Source of the DNA: GWE2-51-13 sp041736705
Lineage (GTDB): Bacteria > Bacillota_I > Bacilli_A > Erysipelotrichales > Erysipelotrichaceae
Length of the DNA: 64,000 nucleotides
Reading direction: 5' to 3'
Assembly: GCA_041736705.1 (NCBI GenBank)
Contig: JBGSTC010000017.1
Location: forward strand, 97,083 to 161,082
Shown here: positions 1 through 8,186 of the stretch, in pieces
Position numbering within the stretch: the stretch's first letter is position 1
Layout of the letters: each line of letters opens with the position of its first letter
The notes under the pieces: model-generated
The model's database searches: none
What the model saw: the letters and a program-made list of their open reading frames with translations, nothing else
What the model was told of the DNA's origin: nothing
Made by a program: the position numbers and the translations under genes

Positions 1-180
1 GGGATGATCTTGTTTGGCTTTCAGATAGCTTTGATAATTCAGGACGGTGATCTGTCTTCCCCACTCCCCGCCATGACCGTCATGTTCGATGCCAAACCCG
101 ACGATGACGTTGCATTCCTCGACTTCGTTTTTCAAGACACCTCTCTCAGAACTGATACAGATTGTTTTTAGTTTGCCCAT
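1..180 (-). CDS. MOSC domain protein, N-terminal fragment
   Basis: The frame is open from the left edge to an ATG at 178-180, giving 60 visible codons. The visible N-terminus has the run CISSERGVLKNEV, followed by a GFGIEHDGHGG segment and WGRQITVL. These match the start of stand-alone MOSC proteins, a family related to the C-terminal domain of molybdenum cofactor sulfurases and thought to carry sulfur to metal or cofactor targets. A GGGAGA Shine-Dalgarno sequence lies just upstream of the ATG. The gene is truncated by the window edge, so its length and C-terminus are unknown. The family call rests on the N-terminal third only. Confidence 0.7.
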   Translation of the reverse strand, partial: MGKLKTICISSERGVLKNEVEECNVIVGFGIEHDGHGGEWGRQITVLNYQSYLKAKQDHP

Positions 181-227
181 GTCGTCTCCCTGTTTCTCTT
201 TCTTCTACGCTTCGATTCAACGATATC

Positions 228-257
228 ATTTTATCATGGGTTGATGATCCGGTGAAA
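228..257 (-). promoter_or_regulatory. putative promoter for the MOSC gene
   Basis: On the minus strand there is a TTTCAC -35 (252-257), an 18-bp spacer and a TAAAAT -10 (228-233) preceded by TGA, giving an extended -10. It lies between ispD and the MOSC start. The fit is moderate and unproven. Confidence 0.4.
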
Positions 258-307
258 CATTCTTCCATCCATATAAATAAAGAAAAGAGGTCGATTTCTC
301 TTCCTCT

Positions 308-955
308 CTAGTTTCGTTTCAGGTCTTCCTTCGTCGTGATCTTGATGTTGGAATAGGATCCTTCGATGATCTTGACCCGTGTTTCCGTAAACATTTCGAC
401 CATCTGCGCATCGTCCGTGACTTTCGCATTGGTTTCTTCCGCAATCTTGCACGCATCCATGATCAGCTTCGTCTTAAAGACCTGAGGCGTTTGCGCCTGC
501 ACCAAGCGTGAACGCTCGATCGTCCTGACGATGTATCCGTCTTCCACTTCTTTGATCGTATCCTTTACGGCGACCGCCAATACCGCCGCGTCTTCACTTT
601 CCATCGCGACCAACAAATCGTCGACGCATTTCATCGGACACCACGGACGGGCCCCGTCATGGATCAATACGATATCCTGGGTAACCGCCATCAATCCGTT
701 GCGGACACTCGCTTGGCGCGTCTCCCCGCCGGCCACATGGACGATCCGTCCGATCTCGCGCTTCTTCATCGCCATCGTCATTTCGTTCTGGTTGGTTACG
801 ATGACGATTTGACGGCAACGATCATCTTTCAGGAAGATTTCCATCGTCGTATCCAGGATCGTCGTCCCTTCCTTCAACAGATAAAAGACCTTGTTGTAGC
901 CAAGACCCATTCTCTCCCCGCGGCCTGCCGCGACGATCAATACGGAATACTCCAT
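308..955 (-). CDS. ispD: 2-C-methyl-D-erythritol 4-phosphate cytidylyltransferase
   Basis: This is the cytosolic third step of the MEP (non-mevalonate) isoprenoid pathway: CTP plus MEP gives CDP-methylerythritol. At 215 residues it is close to the family length of about 230. The CTP-binding signature AAGRGERMG is at residues 9-17 with a lysine at 22. The GGETRQ segment is at 76-81 and IHDGARP at 98-104, all hallmarks of IspD-type cytidylyltransferases. The ATG at 953-955 has a GAGGTGG ribosome-binding site. It is a single gene ahead of the MOSC gene, with only a weak hairpin at its 3' end. Confidence in the family is high. TarI, a ribitol-phosphate cytidylyltransferase, is the main close relative and cannot be fully excluded. 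Confidence 0.88.
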   Translation of the reverse strand: MEYSVLIVAAGRGERMGLGYNKVFYLLKEGTTILDTTMEIFLKDDRCRQIVIVTNQNEMTMAMKKREIGRIVHVAGGETRQASVRNGLMAVTQDIVLIHDGARPWCPMKCVDDLLVAMESEDAAVLAVAVKDTIKEVEDGYIVRTIERSRLVQAQTPQVFKTKLIMDACKIAEETNAKVTDDAQMVEMFTETRVKIIEGSYSNIKITTKEDLKRN

Positions 956-1045
956 GAATCCACCTCGGTTTGTTTCGTTTATTTTATCAGATGGGAAGGT
1001 TGAATTAAAGGAGAATGTTTATTCATGTTTTGTTTTCGAATCTTG

Positions 1046-1075
1046 TTGCACCAAAGACAAGGTGCGAACTATAAT
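1046..1075 (+). promoter_or_regulatory. promoter of the B12 riboswitch operon
   Basis: A TTGCAC -35 (1046-1051), 18-bp spacer and perfect TATAAT -10 (1070-1075) would start transcription near 1082, directly ahead of the cobalamin aptamer. Confidence 0.7.
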
Positions 1076-1084
1076 AAGAATGCA

Positions 1085-1230
1085 AGGAATGGTGCCCGTC
1101 GGGCTCAATAGGGAATTCGCCATAAACGAAGCTGTCCCAGCAACTGTAGACAAGGACGAAGGGAAATAAGCCACTGCCGTAAGGCGGGAAGGCTCCCCGA
1201 GGATGATCTGTCAGCCAGTAGACCTGCCTT
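1085..1230 (+). ncRNA. cobalamin (B12) riboswitch
   Basis: Conserved blocks of the cobalamin aptamer appear in the right order. They are GGTGCC at 1091-1096, AATAGGGAA at 1107-1115 and GCAACTGT around 1139-1147 (the B12 box core). AGCCACTG follows at 1169-1176, GGGAAGG near 1186-1192, and the terminal GCCAGTAGACCTGCC ends at about 1228. It sits between a good promoter and a terminator upstream of a DUF4430 / ECF S component / adenosyltransferase / B12-dependent ribonucleotide reductase series. Binding of cobalamin is expected to lower expression of these genes. Confidence 0.93.
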
Positions 1231-1264
1231 CCGCTGCAACGTTTTTATCTTCTGGGAACAAGAT

Positions 1265-1316
1265 AAAAAGACTTCCGGTCTTTTTTCACACATCCCACCA
1301 GGTTGTGTGTTTTTTT
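1265..1316 (+). terminator. riboswitch expression platform / intrinsic terminator
   Basis: Two consecutive hairpins precede T-runs: an AAAAAGAC/GTCTTTTT stem at 1265-1285, and a CACACA/TGTGTG stem (1287-1292 with 1304-1309) followed by seven Ts. They lie between the aptamer and the first start codon, as expected for transcriptional control by the riboswitch. Which hairpin is the regulated one is not clear from sequence. Confidence 0.65.
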
Positions 1317-1332
1317 GTAAGGGAGGATTTCC

Positions 1333-1782
1333 ATGAAGAAGAGTCTAGTCAAAGTCCTGATCGTGCTTGGCATCGGTGCCGTGCTCCTGGGAGCCGTAGC
1401 GTGGTACAACCAAAGCAAGTTGCAGGCAGGATCCAAAGCGATCCGGATCGTCATGATCGTCGATGAAGAAGCGGGCGATGTGACCATCCTGGACAAAACC
1501 ATCCGTACGGATGCACAAACGCTGGGTGAATTGTTGGATGAGATGGAAGCGAAGAAGTGGGTGGATTTTGAACTTTCAGGCGATAAGACGGATGCGTTCG
1601 GCCGGTTCATCGTCGGAGTCGACGACTATGTCACGGAAGATTCGGCTGCCGGTCCTTGGTGGCTGTATGATTCCGAAACCAACCCCGACTGCGTGAGTGC
1701 AAGCTATTGTTCAGGCATCGACCAAGCTCCGATTTACGATAAGGATTTGTTTACCTTTACCTTTACCTCGAGTTTTGAATAA
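1333..1782 (+). CDS. DUF4430 (transcobalamin-like) membrane-anchored protein
   Basis: A 149-residue protein with an uncleaved-looking N-terminal membrane helix (residues 6-24) and no lipobox cysteine. The extracellular part fits the DUF4430 family, whose fold resembles the C-terminal beta domain of transcobalamin. The WWLYDSE segment and the C-terminal alternating FTFTF strand are typical. The ATG follows an AGGGAGG ribosome-binding site. It is first in the riboswitch operon and its stop overlaps the next start (TAATG at 1780-1784), so it is translationally coupled to the S component. I infer that it captures or delivers a corrinoid to the ECF transporter. Binding itself cannot be shown from sequence. 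Confidence 0.8.
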   Translation: MKKSLVKVLIVLGIGAVLLGAVAWYNQSKLQAGSKAIRIVMIVDEEAGDVTILDKTIRTDAQTLGELLDEMEAKKWVDFELSGDKTDAFGRFIVGVDDYVTEDSAAGPWWLYDSETNPDCVSASYCSGIDQAPIYDKDLFTFTFTSSFE

Positions 1783-2342
1783 TGAAACCGGTTAAACGGA
1801 TCGTACTGATCTCGGCACTGGCGGCGACGATTTTCGCCGCCCAGGTCGGGTTAGCCTTCATCCCCAACGTAGAACTCGTCACCCTTCTTTTCCTTTTGGT
1901 CGCCCTCCATCTGAAACCGGTGGACGCCTTGTTGGTGAGTGTCGTTTTCGCCGTGTTGGAAGCCTTGGTCTGGGGACTGGGGGATTGGGTGATCGGCTAT
2001 TTGTGGGTCTGGCCGCTTTGGATGAGTATCTCCGTTCTGTTTAAAAAGATCAACGGGGTCATTCCCGACCGCTGGGCGCTGCTTGGTGGCTTGTTCGGAC
2101 TGAGCTTCGGTTTCTTGTTTTCCCTCCAGCACGCCGCACTCTACGGCGTCTCCATGGGTATCGCGTATTGGATTCGGGGCATCTCGTTTGACATCGTCCA
2201 CGGAATCTCGAATTATATACTCATATTGATTTGCTTGGTACCGATGCATCGGGCGTTCACGACCTTGATGCGGCGATGGGAGGGTAAAAATGGGCGTCAT
2301 GACGAAGACCGGGGACCACGGGACAACGGGGGTATCCGATAA
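1782..2342 (+). CDS. ECF transporter S component, probably for cobalamin
   Basis: A 186-residue, strongly hydrophobic protein with about five to six predicted membrane helices, the size and layout of ECF-type substrate-binding (S) components. These pair with a shared EcfA/A'/T energising module, which is not encoded in this window. Substrate specificity is inferred from position: it lies behind a B12 riboswitch, couples to a DUF4430 gene and precedes a cobalamin adenosyltransferase. The last about 18 codons overlap the next gene and are very polar (KNGRHDEDRGPRDNGG), so they may be a non-conserved tail. The alternative is another corrinoid or precursor as substrate. Confidence 0.75.
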   Translation: MKPVKRIVLISALAATIFAAQVGLAFIPNVELVTLLFLLVALHLKPVDALLVSVVFAVLEALVWGLGDWVIGYLWVWPLWMSISVLFKKINGVIPDRWALLGGLFGLSFGFLFSLQHAALYGVSMGIAYWIRGISFDIVHGISNYILILICLVPMHRAFTTLMRRWEGKNGRHDEDRGPRDNGGIR

Positions 2343-2766
2343 ACGAGTTGAAAAAGATAGTTTGATCATCGAAACCTTGGGTGTATTGGACGAACTTCAA
2401 AGTTCGATCATCCTTGTGCAATCCGAAAACCAACTGGATCGGTCGACGTGGGAAGCCCTCACGTTCGATTTGGTCCGTTTTTGTTCGCTTCTTGCGGGGT
2501 TTGAAGTCAAGGACTTCGACGCCATGAAACGGATCGAGTATCTTGAAAGCGAGATCGCGCGATGCCAGGATGTTTTCAAAGGTTTCGTGTATCCGTTCGA
2601 CGATGTCAAGAACGCCCGACTTCATTGGCTTCGCGCGATCGTACGACAGGCGGAGCGCCAAGTCGTACGCTTAGGCAAGACGCAGGAACTACCGGTCGGG
2701 TTAAGCGTTTACTTGAATCGACTTTCAGACTATGTGTTTACGCGGATGGAATTCCCGATGAAATGA
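2290..2766 (+). CDS. cob(I)alamin adenosyltransferase, PduO type
   Basis: This enzyme transfers the 5'-deoxyadenosyl group of ATP to cob(I)alamin, making the coenzyme form needed by the reductase encoded next. The ATP-binding N-terminal motif TKTGDHGTT is at residues 5-13. The C-terminal helical signature RAIVRQAERQVV and the YLNRLSDYVF segment are also present. At 158 residues it is slightly shorter than typical PduO/CobA2 enzymes (about 170-190). Because the ATP motif lies at the extreme N-terminus, the start must be 2290 (or 2299). The gene therefore overlaps the S-component gene by about 50 bp. A GGGAGGG ribosome-binding site precedes it. Confidence 0.9.
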   Translation: MGVMTKTGDHGTTGVSDKRVEKDSLIIETLGVLDELQSSIILVQSENQLDRSTWEALTFDLVRFCSLLAGFEVKDFDAMKRIEYLESEIARCQDVFKGFVYPFDDVKNARLHWLRAIVRQAERQVVRLGKTQELPVGLSVYLNRLSDYVFTRMEFPMK

Positions 2767-2780
2767 ATGCATTTTCAGAA

Positions 2781-2807
2781 TTGTATTCCACTTTCTTATG
2801 TTAGAAT
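2781..2807 (+). promoter_or_regulatory. weak candidate internal promoter before nrdJ
   Basis: TTGTAT (2781-2786) and TAGAAT (2802-2807) are separated by only 15 bp, which is short. It could add transcription to nrdJ beyond readthrough from the riboswitch operon. No terminator is visible between 2766 and the nrdJ start. Confidence 0.25.
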
Positions 2808-2842
2808 TAGAAGTAACCCGAAGAGAGAAGAGGAAAATGACC

Positions 2843-5359
2843 ATGAGTTATACGAAAGTCACCATCGAAAAACTGAACGCTGACATAACCCGTCATTTCC
2901 CGCACTTGGTTCCGATCGAAGCAGATTTTCAACTCATCCATAGCGGTGTTTCGCGTCTGGTCATGTTGGATCGGTATGCGCAGAAAGACCGCAGTCTAAA
3001 GACCTTGGGTGTGGGGGATGTCGTCGTTACGATCGTGAAGGATGATCCGAAGTTTCCTGCCAGAGGAATCGGGGTCGTCGTGGAAATCGACCGTCAGAAG
3101 GAAACCGTACGGATTGAATTGGAAGAAGAATGGCGTGCTTCGCTTGAAGACGAAACCGAAGCCGCGACCGGATTGATTACGCGGAATTTCAAAAACGTGG
3201 ATAAACCGATGGAGATCTTCTATGAGCAGATCGCGAAGCGGGTCGGTAAAGCGTTGGCGAATACGGAAAAAGACGATGAACTGAAAGAGAAATACGGTGA
3301 GCTGTTCTACCGTCAATTATCGAAGATGAATGTCATCCCTGCGGGGCGTGTCCTCTATGGCGCGGGTAGCGGAACGGAAGTCACGTACTTCAACTGTTTC
3401 GTCATGCCTTTCGTCCATGATTCGCGCGGCGGGATTGCGAACCATCGTAAAGAGGTCATGGAAATCATGTCCAGAGGCGGAGGTGTCGGGACCAATGGTT
3501 CGACCTTGCGTCCGAAATCGGCGCCTGCCAAGGGTGTCGGAGGGAAATCTTCAGGTGCGGTCAGTTGGCTCAACGACATCGCGAATCTGACGCATCTGGT
3601 CGAACAGGGCGGAAGCCGTCGCGGTGCGCAGATGATCATGTTGGCGGACTGGCATCCGGACATCATCGAGTTCATCATCTCGAAGATGCAGAACCCGCGG
3701 GTGTTGAAGTGGTTGACCGAGAATTCGAAGGATCAACAGATCAAAGACGAGGCGGCGAAGAAATTAAGATTCAATCCTCTCAACCGCGTCGAAAAAGAAA
3801 TGTATGAAGCGTTGGTGGAGAACAAGTCGACACCGGCGCATATCGCTGAATACGCGCGGGAGATGTTGCTGAACGGCGGGACGCTTGAAGTCCAGTCCCC
3901 CGAATTCTTATCTGGGGCGAACATTTCCGTCACCTTGACGAAAGAATTCATGGATGCGGTGGAAAAAGATCTGCCTTTCGCACTTCGTTTCCCGGATCTT
4001 GAACATTATACCCCCCAACAAAAAGAAGCCTACGACCAACGCTGGCATGAAGTCGGCGATGTTCGCGAATGGGAAGAACTGGGTTATCCGGTAAAAACAT
4101 ACCGTACGATCCAGGCACGGGAATTGTGGGATTTGGTTTGCTTCTGTGCGACCTATTCCGCGGAACCGGGCATCTTCTTCATCGATAACGCCAACGATAT
4201 GACCAACGCGAAAGCCTATGGCCAGAAGGTGGTCGCCACCAATCCTTGCGGCGAACAACCCTTGGCACCGTATTCGGTCTGTAACCTGGCCGCCATCAAC
4301 CTTGCGAATTTCGTAAATCGCAAGACGGGTGAGATCCTGTTTGACGAATTGTCCGAATCCGTGAAGTTGACCGTGCGCATGCAGGACAACGTCATCGACG
4401 ACACCCCCTACTTCCTTGAGGCGAACCGCCATCAAGCCTTGGGTGAACGTCGTGTCGGATTGGGCGTCATGGGTCTTCATGACTTGCTGATTTGGGCAGG
4501 GAAACGGTATGGCTCCAAAGATTCCATCCAGGCGATCGATCAAGTCTTTAAGACGATCGCCGAGAGCGCGTATGGCGCATCCGTCGAATTGGCGAAAGAA
4601 AAGGGATCCTTCCCCTTCCTCAGTTCACGCGAAGCGTTCATCAACAGCGGATACATGAAGACGATGAGCGAGGATGTCCGTCAGGAAGTCCTGAAACACG
4701 GAATCCGCAACTCTCACTTGTTGACCATCGCCCCCACCGGTTCCACGGGAACCATGGTCGGCGTATCCACCGGTCTTGAACCGTACTTCTCCTTCTCCTA
4801 CTTCCGTAGCGGACGCTTGGGTAAGTTCATCGAAGTCAACGCACAGATCGTCGAAGATTGGTTGGCCTACCATCCGGAAGCCACCCGTCAGAGCCTTCCC
4901 GACTATTTCGTCAGTGCGATGGAATTGGCACCGGAAGAACATGCGGATACGCAATGTGCGATCCAACGTTGGATCGACTCCTCGATCTCCAAGACCGTCA
5001 ACGCACCCCGCGGATTCAGCGTCCGTCAGGTTCAGAAAATCTACGAACGTCTCTACCATGGCGGAGCCAAGGGTGGAACGGTCTATGTGGATGGAAGCCG
5101 CGATAGCCAAGTGCTCTCGCTGACCAACGACGACGATACCAACTGGGCCCAGATGGACTTGGTCAGGGATTTCGGGGTCAACGTGAAGGAAACGCAGGCG
5201 GAAGAGAAGAAGACCGACATGCGTGCCGACCGCATCGACCGCAACATCGGTGTCGAAGTCGGCGATATCTGTCCGATCTGCCTTGAAGGCGTGGTCGAAG
5301 AAATCGGCGGATGCAACACCTGTACCAACTGTAATGCGCAGTTGAAGTGCGGATTATAA
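2843..5359 (+). CDS. nrdJ: adenosylcobalamin-dependent (class II) ribonucleotide reductase
   Basis: Reduces ribonucleotides to deoxyribonucleotides, using adenosylcobalamin homolysis to generate the thiyl radical, so it works with or without oxygen. About 838 residues. The first redox cysteine lies in NCFVMPF near residue 185. The loop GGGVGTNGS follows, and the active-site NPCGE motif (radical cysteine) is near 467-471, trailed by the glycine-rich TIAPTGSTGTMVG segment. The C-terminus carries clustered cysteines (CPIC, GCNTCTNC) typical of B12-dependent reductases that are re-reduced by thioredoxin. The frame is open back to 2798. The ATG at 2843 is chosen because GAGG ends nine bases upstream. 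2837 is possible but its spacing is too short. Confidence 0.93.
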   Translation: MSYTKVTIEKLNADITRHFPHLVPIEADFQLIHSGVSRLVMLDRYAQKDRSLKTLGVGDVVVTIVKDDPKFPARGIGVVVEIDRQKETVRIELEEEWRASLEDETEAATGLITRNFKNVDKPMEIFYEQIAKRVGKALANTEKDDELKEKYGELFYRQLSKMNVIPAGRVLYGAGSGTEVTYFNCFVMPFVHDSRGGIANHRKEVMEIMSRGGGVGTNGSTLRPKSAPAKGVGGKSSGAVSWLNDIANLTHLVEQGGSRRGAQMIMLADWHPDIIEFIISKMQNPRVLKWLTENSKDQQIKDEAAKKLRFNPLNRVEKEMYEALVENKSTPAHIAEYAREMLLNGGTLEVQSPEFLSGANISVTLTKEFMDAVEKDLPFALRFPDLEHYTPQQKEAYDQRWHEVGDVREWEELGYPVKTYRTIQARELWDLVCFCATYSAEPGIFFIDNANDMTNAKAYGQKVVATNPCGEQPLAPYSVCNLAAINLANFVNRKTGEILFDELSESVKLTVRMQDNVIDDTPYFLEANRHQALGERRVGLGVMGLHDLLIWAGKRYGSKDSIQAIDQVFKTIAESAYGASVELAKEKGSFPFLSSREAFINSGYMKTMSEDVRQEVLKHGIRNSHLLTIAPTGSTGTMVGVSTGLEPYFSFSYFRSGRLGKFIEVNAQIVEDWLAYHPEATRQSLPDYFVSAMELAPEEHADTQCAIQRWIDSSISKTVNAPRGFSVRQVQKIYERLYHGGAKGGTVYVDGSRDSQVLSLTNDDDTNWAQMDLVRDFGVNVKETQAEEKKTDMRADRIDRNIGVEVGDICPICLEGVVEEIGGCNTCTNCNAQLKCGL

Positions 5360-5372
5360 GATAATGAAACAG

Positions 5373-5398
5373 ACAAGCGCCGACGAATCGGCGCTTGT
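5373..5398 (+). terminator. intrinsic terminator after nrdJ
   Basis: A perfect 11-bp stem (5373-5383 with 5388-5398) with a CGAA tetraloop is followed by GTTTTATTT. It ends the B12 operon and separates it from the convergent methyltransferase gene. Confidence 0.9.
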
Positions 5399-5399
5399 T

Positions 5400-6227
5400 T
5401 TATTTATGGGCTACGAAACAGATCGTTTCGCTTTGCGATGTGAAGGGATCCCCCGCGACATTCGCAAACACTTCCAACTCCCTGAATCCCGCACCGATCA
5501 GTTCTTGAGCGAGGCTTTCTTGGGTAAACGCCTGGTTCCATATGTTATAGCGTTTTAGGTCATGTTCGGTAAGGACAAGGTATTGTTCCAGGAACGTATC
5601 GGTTTCATAGCGGACATTCGATTGGATCAAGACATGCGGACTGGCGGTCCAGAACCCTTCGTCGCGATAGGCGGTTTTTCTTTCTTCCTTGAAGTTTTCG
5701 TAATTGACCGGTGTGAAGGCATCGAAGATGAACATCCCGCCGGGTTTTAGTGCTTTTTTAACCCGCTTCAATAATTCTCTTCGGTCATTTGGCGGCAACA
5801 CGCCGTAGTCGCAATAGATCAAGGTCGCCACGTCGAACTCTTCTTCGTAATCCAAGGTCAGGTAATTCATGTATCGATACTCGATCGCAAACCCTTGGCG
5901 TTGCGCTTCGTCCTTGGCGTATTGGATCGACCTTCGCGAGAAGTCGATCCCCGTCACCTTGAATCCGTTAAGATGGAGCTGTTGGGCATAGATCCCCGGT
6001 CCGCATCCCAAATCGATCAGTTTCGGATTCGTTTGGGTCAGGAGACTTGCGATCCATTTGACGGAGCGGAAAACAAACACGAAATTCCGCGTCGCGCCTT
6101 CGAACTCCTGATCCAGATGCGCTTCCAGCATCCCTTGTGAGATATGGTCGTCATCCCAAAAGAGTTTCTCCCCGCTTTCATAGGGTTCAGGTTTGGTCTT
6201 CAGATAGTGAAAGAGTGTTTCATTCAT
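5400..6227 (-). CDS. class I SAM-dependent methyltransferase
   Basis: 275 residues. SAM-binding motif I is DLGCGPG at residues 72-78, followed by GIDFS (motif II acidic end) and a FDVATLIYCDYGVL segment typical of motif post-I/IV. LKPGGMFIFDAF completes the Rossmann methyltransferase core. The substrate cannot be deduced. The N-terminal about 60 residues are a mainly helical extension that may form the acceptor lid. The ATG has a strong GGAGG ribosome-binding site. It reads towards nrdJ and shares the terminator between them, so a link to B12 metabolism is not implied. Confidence 0.82.
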   Translation of the reverse strand: MNETLFHYLKTKPEPYESGEKLFWDDDHISQGMLEAHLDQEFEGATRNFVFVFRSVKWIASLLTQTNPKLIDLGCGPGIYAQQLHLNGFKVTGIDFSRRSIQYAKDEAQRQGFAIEYRYMNYLTLDYEEEFDVATLIYCDYGVLPPNDRRELLKRVKKALKPGGMFIFDAFTPVNYENFKEERKTAYRDEGFWTASPHVLIQSNVRYETDTFLEQYLVLTEHDLKRYNIWNQAFTQESLAQELIGAGFRELEVFANVAGDPFTSQSETICFVAHK

Positions 6228-6246
6228 GGTAAACCTCCATTAAAAA

Positions 6247-6266
6247 ATCCACGCTAAAACGTGGAT
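6247..6266 (-). terminator. terminator of the femX-ligase-racemase operon
   Basis: ATCCACG/CGTGGAT stem with a six-base loop directly abutting the racemase stop codon, followed on the minus strand by six Ts. Confidence 0.85.
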
Positions 6267-6961
6267 CATGGTTTGATGATTTCAAGCACGGTGAGAAGCA
6301 TGGGGTCGATCAGAGGGACGGCGCAATGGTGCGGACGTAACACCAATCCGATTTCCGTGCATCCCGCGATGATGCATGTGGCGCCTTGCGCAATCAATCC
6401 GTTGGCGGCTTCGATCAGAAGGTCGATGCATTCCCCTTCGGTTCGTCCGCCCTTGATCCCGATTTCAGGATCATAGATGGCTTTCATTACTTTGTTTTCC
6501 TGATCTTCGACACTTGGATAGATCACTTCCACATCACTCAGATACCGGTCGAAGATCCTGGTGCTTCGCGTCCCTGTGGTCGCGAGCACCCCGACTTTCT
6601 TCACTTCGGGCAAGTGTTCCCTAAGATAGGTGTTGCATACCGTGAATGCGTTGTGCAACGTGAATTCCGCATGGTCGACGTACTCCTGGAAAAAGTAGTG
6701 CGAGGTAAAACAAGGGATGAACGCCTCGTCGATGCCTTCGCGATTCATCCATGCGATCGATTCCAGGATATAGGGGACGGGACTGGGTCCTTTCCCTAAG
6801 ATCGCGGCGGTGCGGTCGGGGACTTTCGCATTACTGTCGATGTAGACGCGAAAGTGATCCTGGTCTTTGTGTGCACCGGTGAGTTTGATCATCTGGGTGT
6901 AATAGTAGGCCGTGGCTTCCGGTCCCATTCCCCCGATGATTCCGATTTTCTTGTCATTCAT
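6266..6961 (-). CDS. aspartate/glutamate racemase
   Basis: A cofactor-independent racemase of the Asp/Glu/hydantoin family that interconverts L- and D-aspartate (or glutamate). Starting at the ATG at 6959-6961 it has 231 residues. It begins with KIGIIGGMGPEAT, and the two catalytic cysteines are in IPCFTSH (C84) and AGCTEIG (C201), one per half-domain. This start is fixed by its ATGA overlap with the stop of the upstream ligase gene and by an AAGGAAG site; the longer frame to 6991 has no support. As last gene of an operon with a D-Asp-ligase-like enzyme and a FemABX transferase, it most likely supplies D-Asp for peptidoglycan cross-bridges. A MurI role is less likely by context. Confidence 0.87.
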   Translation of the reverse strand: MNDKKIGIIGGMGPEATAYYYTQMIKLTGAHKDQDHFRVYIDSNAKVPDRTAAILGKGPSPVPYILESIAWMNREGIDEAFIPCFTSHYFFQEYVDHAEFTLHNAFTVCNTYLREHLPEVKKVGVLATTGTRSTRIFDRYLSDVEVIYPSVEDQENKVMKAIYDPEIGIKGGRTEGECIDLLIEAANGLIAQGATCIIAGCTEIGLVLRPHHCAVPLIDPMLLTVLEIIKP

Positions 6962-8148
6962 CGTGTCCACTTCCTTTTCACGGAGGCCCACATTTTCTTT
7001 GCGATCATTTTCATGAAGCTATGGAAAGGCTTCGCATCCCCTCTTTGGTAAACCGCTTCGACTTTCGGTACGCGAAACGAAGCCAACACTTCCCCAAACC
7101 GAAGCTGCTTGGTCTGGATGTAGTTGCGTATGGCCAACAGGTCTTCGTAGGCATACCAGAAGTGAACGTTCGTATCGGTTTCGATCGCTTTGGAAGGCAT
7201 CGGATCCCCGGTCAGTTCGCGATAGGCGATCAGCGGGAAATTCAGTCCGATGTGGTCCAACATCGCATTGAAGTTGGTGGTCCGAACGTTGATCTCGATG
7301 AGGTAATACTCTCCGGTGACCGCATGTTTCTTGAACTCGATCTCCGCGAACCCGCGCCACTTGATCGCTTGGAAGAAGGGTGCGCCGATTTCATGCAATT
7401 CGGGGACCCAGCGTTGTTTCGTAAAGACGGACGCCCCGAAGTTGATGGGATATTGCCTCTGTTTTTGGCACGTCGTCCAATGGGTGACTTGCCCTTTTTG
7501 GTCGATATACATGTCGTAGGTGTACATATGGTCGTCGAATCCCGGGATAATCTGTTGGACGAAGACCATCAGGTTCTTCGCTTTGCAGACCGAAATTTTT
7601 TCCAGTAATTCTTTCTTATTCTCGACCTTAAACATCTTGATGCGGAAAGTCGATACGAAGGCGGACGAGTCCGCCGGTTTCACGATGACCGGATACCCGA
7701 TTTCATCGACCTTCGTCAACAATTCAGGATCATCGATCGCGATGGATCGCGGGAGTTTCACCCCGTGTTTCACTGCCATCTCGCTGAGTTTCGATTTATC
7801 CATCGCATCCACGGTCAAGTGTTCGGTTTCTTGGTTAAACAAGAACACTTCCTTCAGTTCATGGAAATGCTTGTCGATGAATTCGACGTATGGGTCTGCG
7901 CAGGGGAAAAGCACCGGTTTGGCATCCTGTTTCTTCGCATAGTCGACTAAAAAGTCGCAAAACGCCTGTTCCTCGTTCTTATAGTGAGGGGCGATCAGGA
8001 TTTCGCTGCAGTATTTGGAGTCAAACGCATACGACCCTTCGCGCTTGTAATCGACCAAGGCGACGGGAATCCCTTCTTTCCCCAATCCGCGGGCGATGCT
8101 TAATCCGATATAGTAGTTCGCGCCAAGGACGACGGCTTTGTTTTTCAT
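6958..8148 (-). CDS. ATP-grasp ligase, D-aspartate ligase-like
   Basis: A 396-residue ATP-grasp enzyme. An N-terminal Rossmann-like substrate domain (VVLGANYYIG) comes first. The central nucleotide-binding segment GYPVIVKPADSS starts at 151. The metal-binding EINVR follows at 285-289, then a DHIGLNFPLIAYREL stretch seen in carboxylate-amine ligases. The closest functional model is the enterococcal D-aspartate ligase Asl, which adds D-Asp to the lysine side chain of the peptidoglycan precursor. That enzyme is also encoded with an aspartate racemase. The gene lies 38 bp after femX and overlaps the racemase gene by four bases. Substrate assignment is inference from context; other peptide or carnosine-like ligations are possible. 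A GGAGGAAG site precedes the ATG. Confidence 0.8.
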   Translation of the reverse strand: MKNKAVVLGANYYIGLSIARGLGKEGIPVALVDYKREGSYAFDSKYCSEILIAPHYKNEEQAFCDFLVDYAKKQDAKPVLFPCADPYVEFIDKHFHELKEVFLFNQETEHLTVDAMDKSKLSEMAVKHGVKLPRSIAIDDPELLTKVDEIGYPVIVKPADSSAFVSTFRIKMFKVENKKELLEKISVCKAKNLMVFVQQIIPGFDDHMYTYDMYIDQKGQVTHWTTCQKQRQYPINFGASVFTKQRWVPELHEIGAPFFQAIKWRGFAEIEFKKHAVTGEYYLIEINVRTTNFNAMLDHIGLNFPLIAYRELTGDPMPSKAIETDTNVHFWYAYEDLLAIRNYIQTKQLRFGEVLASFRVPKVEAVYQRGDAKPFHSFMKMIAKKMWASVKRKWTR

Positions 8149-8186
8149 GTTCTTCCTCCAACCTTAGGATATTTTAACATATCTTC

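Noticed and set aside
1905..2369. Long minus-strand open frames opposite the S component and other genes
   Set aside because: These mirror codon periodicity of the real plus-strand genes, have no ribosome-binding sites and no recognisable domains.
2798..2842. Longer N-terminus of nrdJ from 2798
   Set aside because: No Shine-Dalgarno before 2798, and the purine-rich stretch before 2843 would be coding. The extra residues are basic and unlike the family start.
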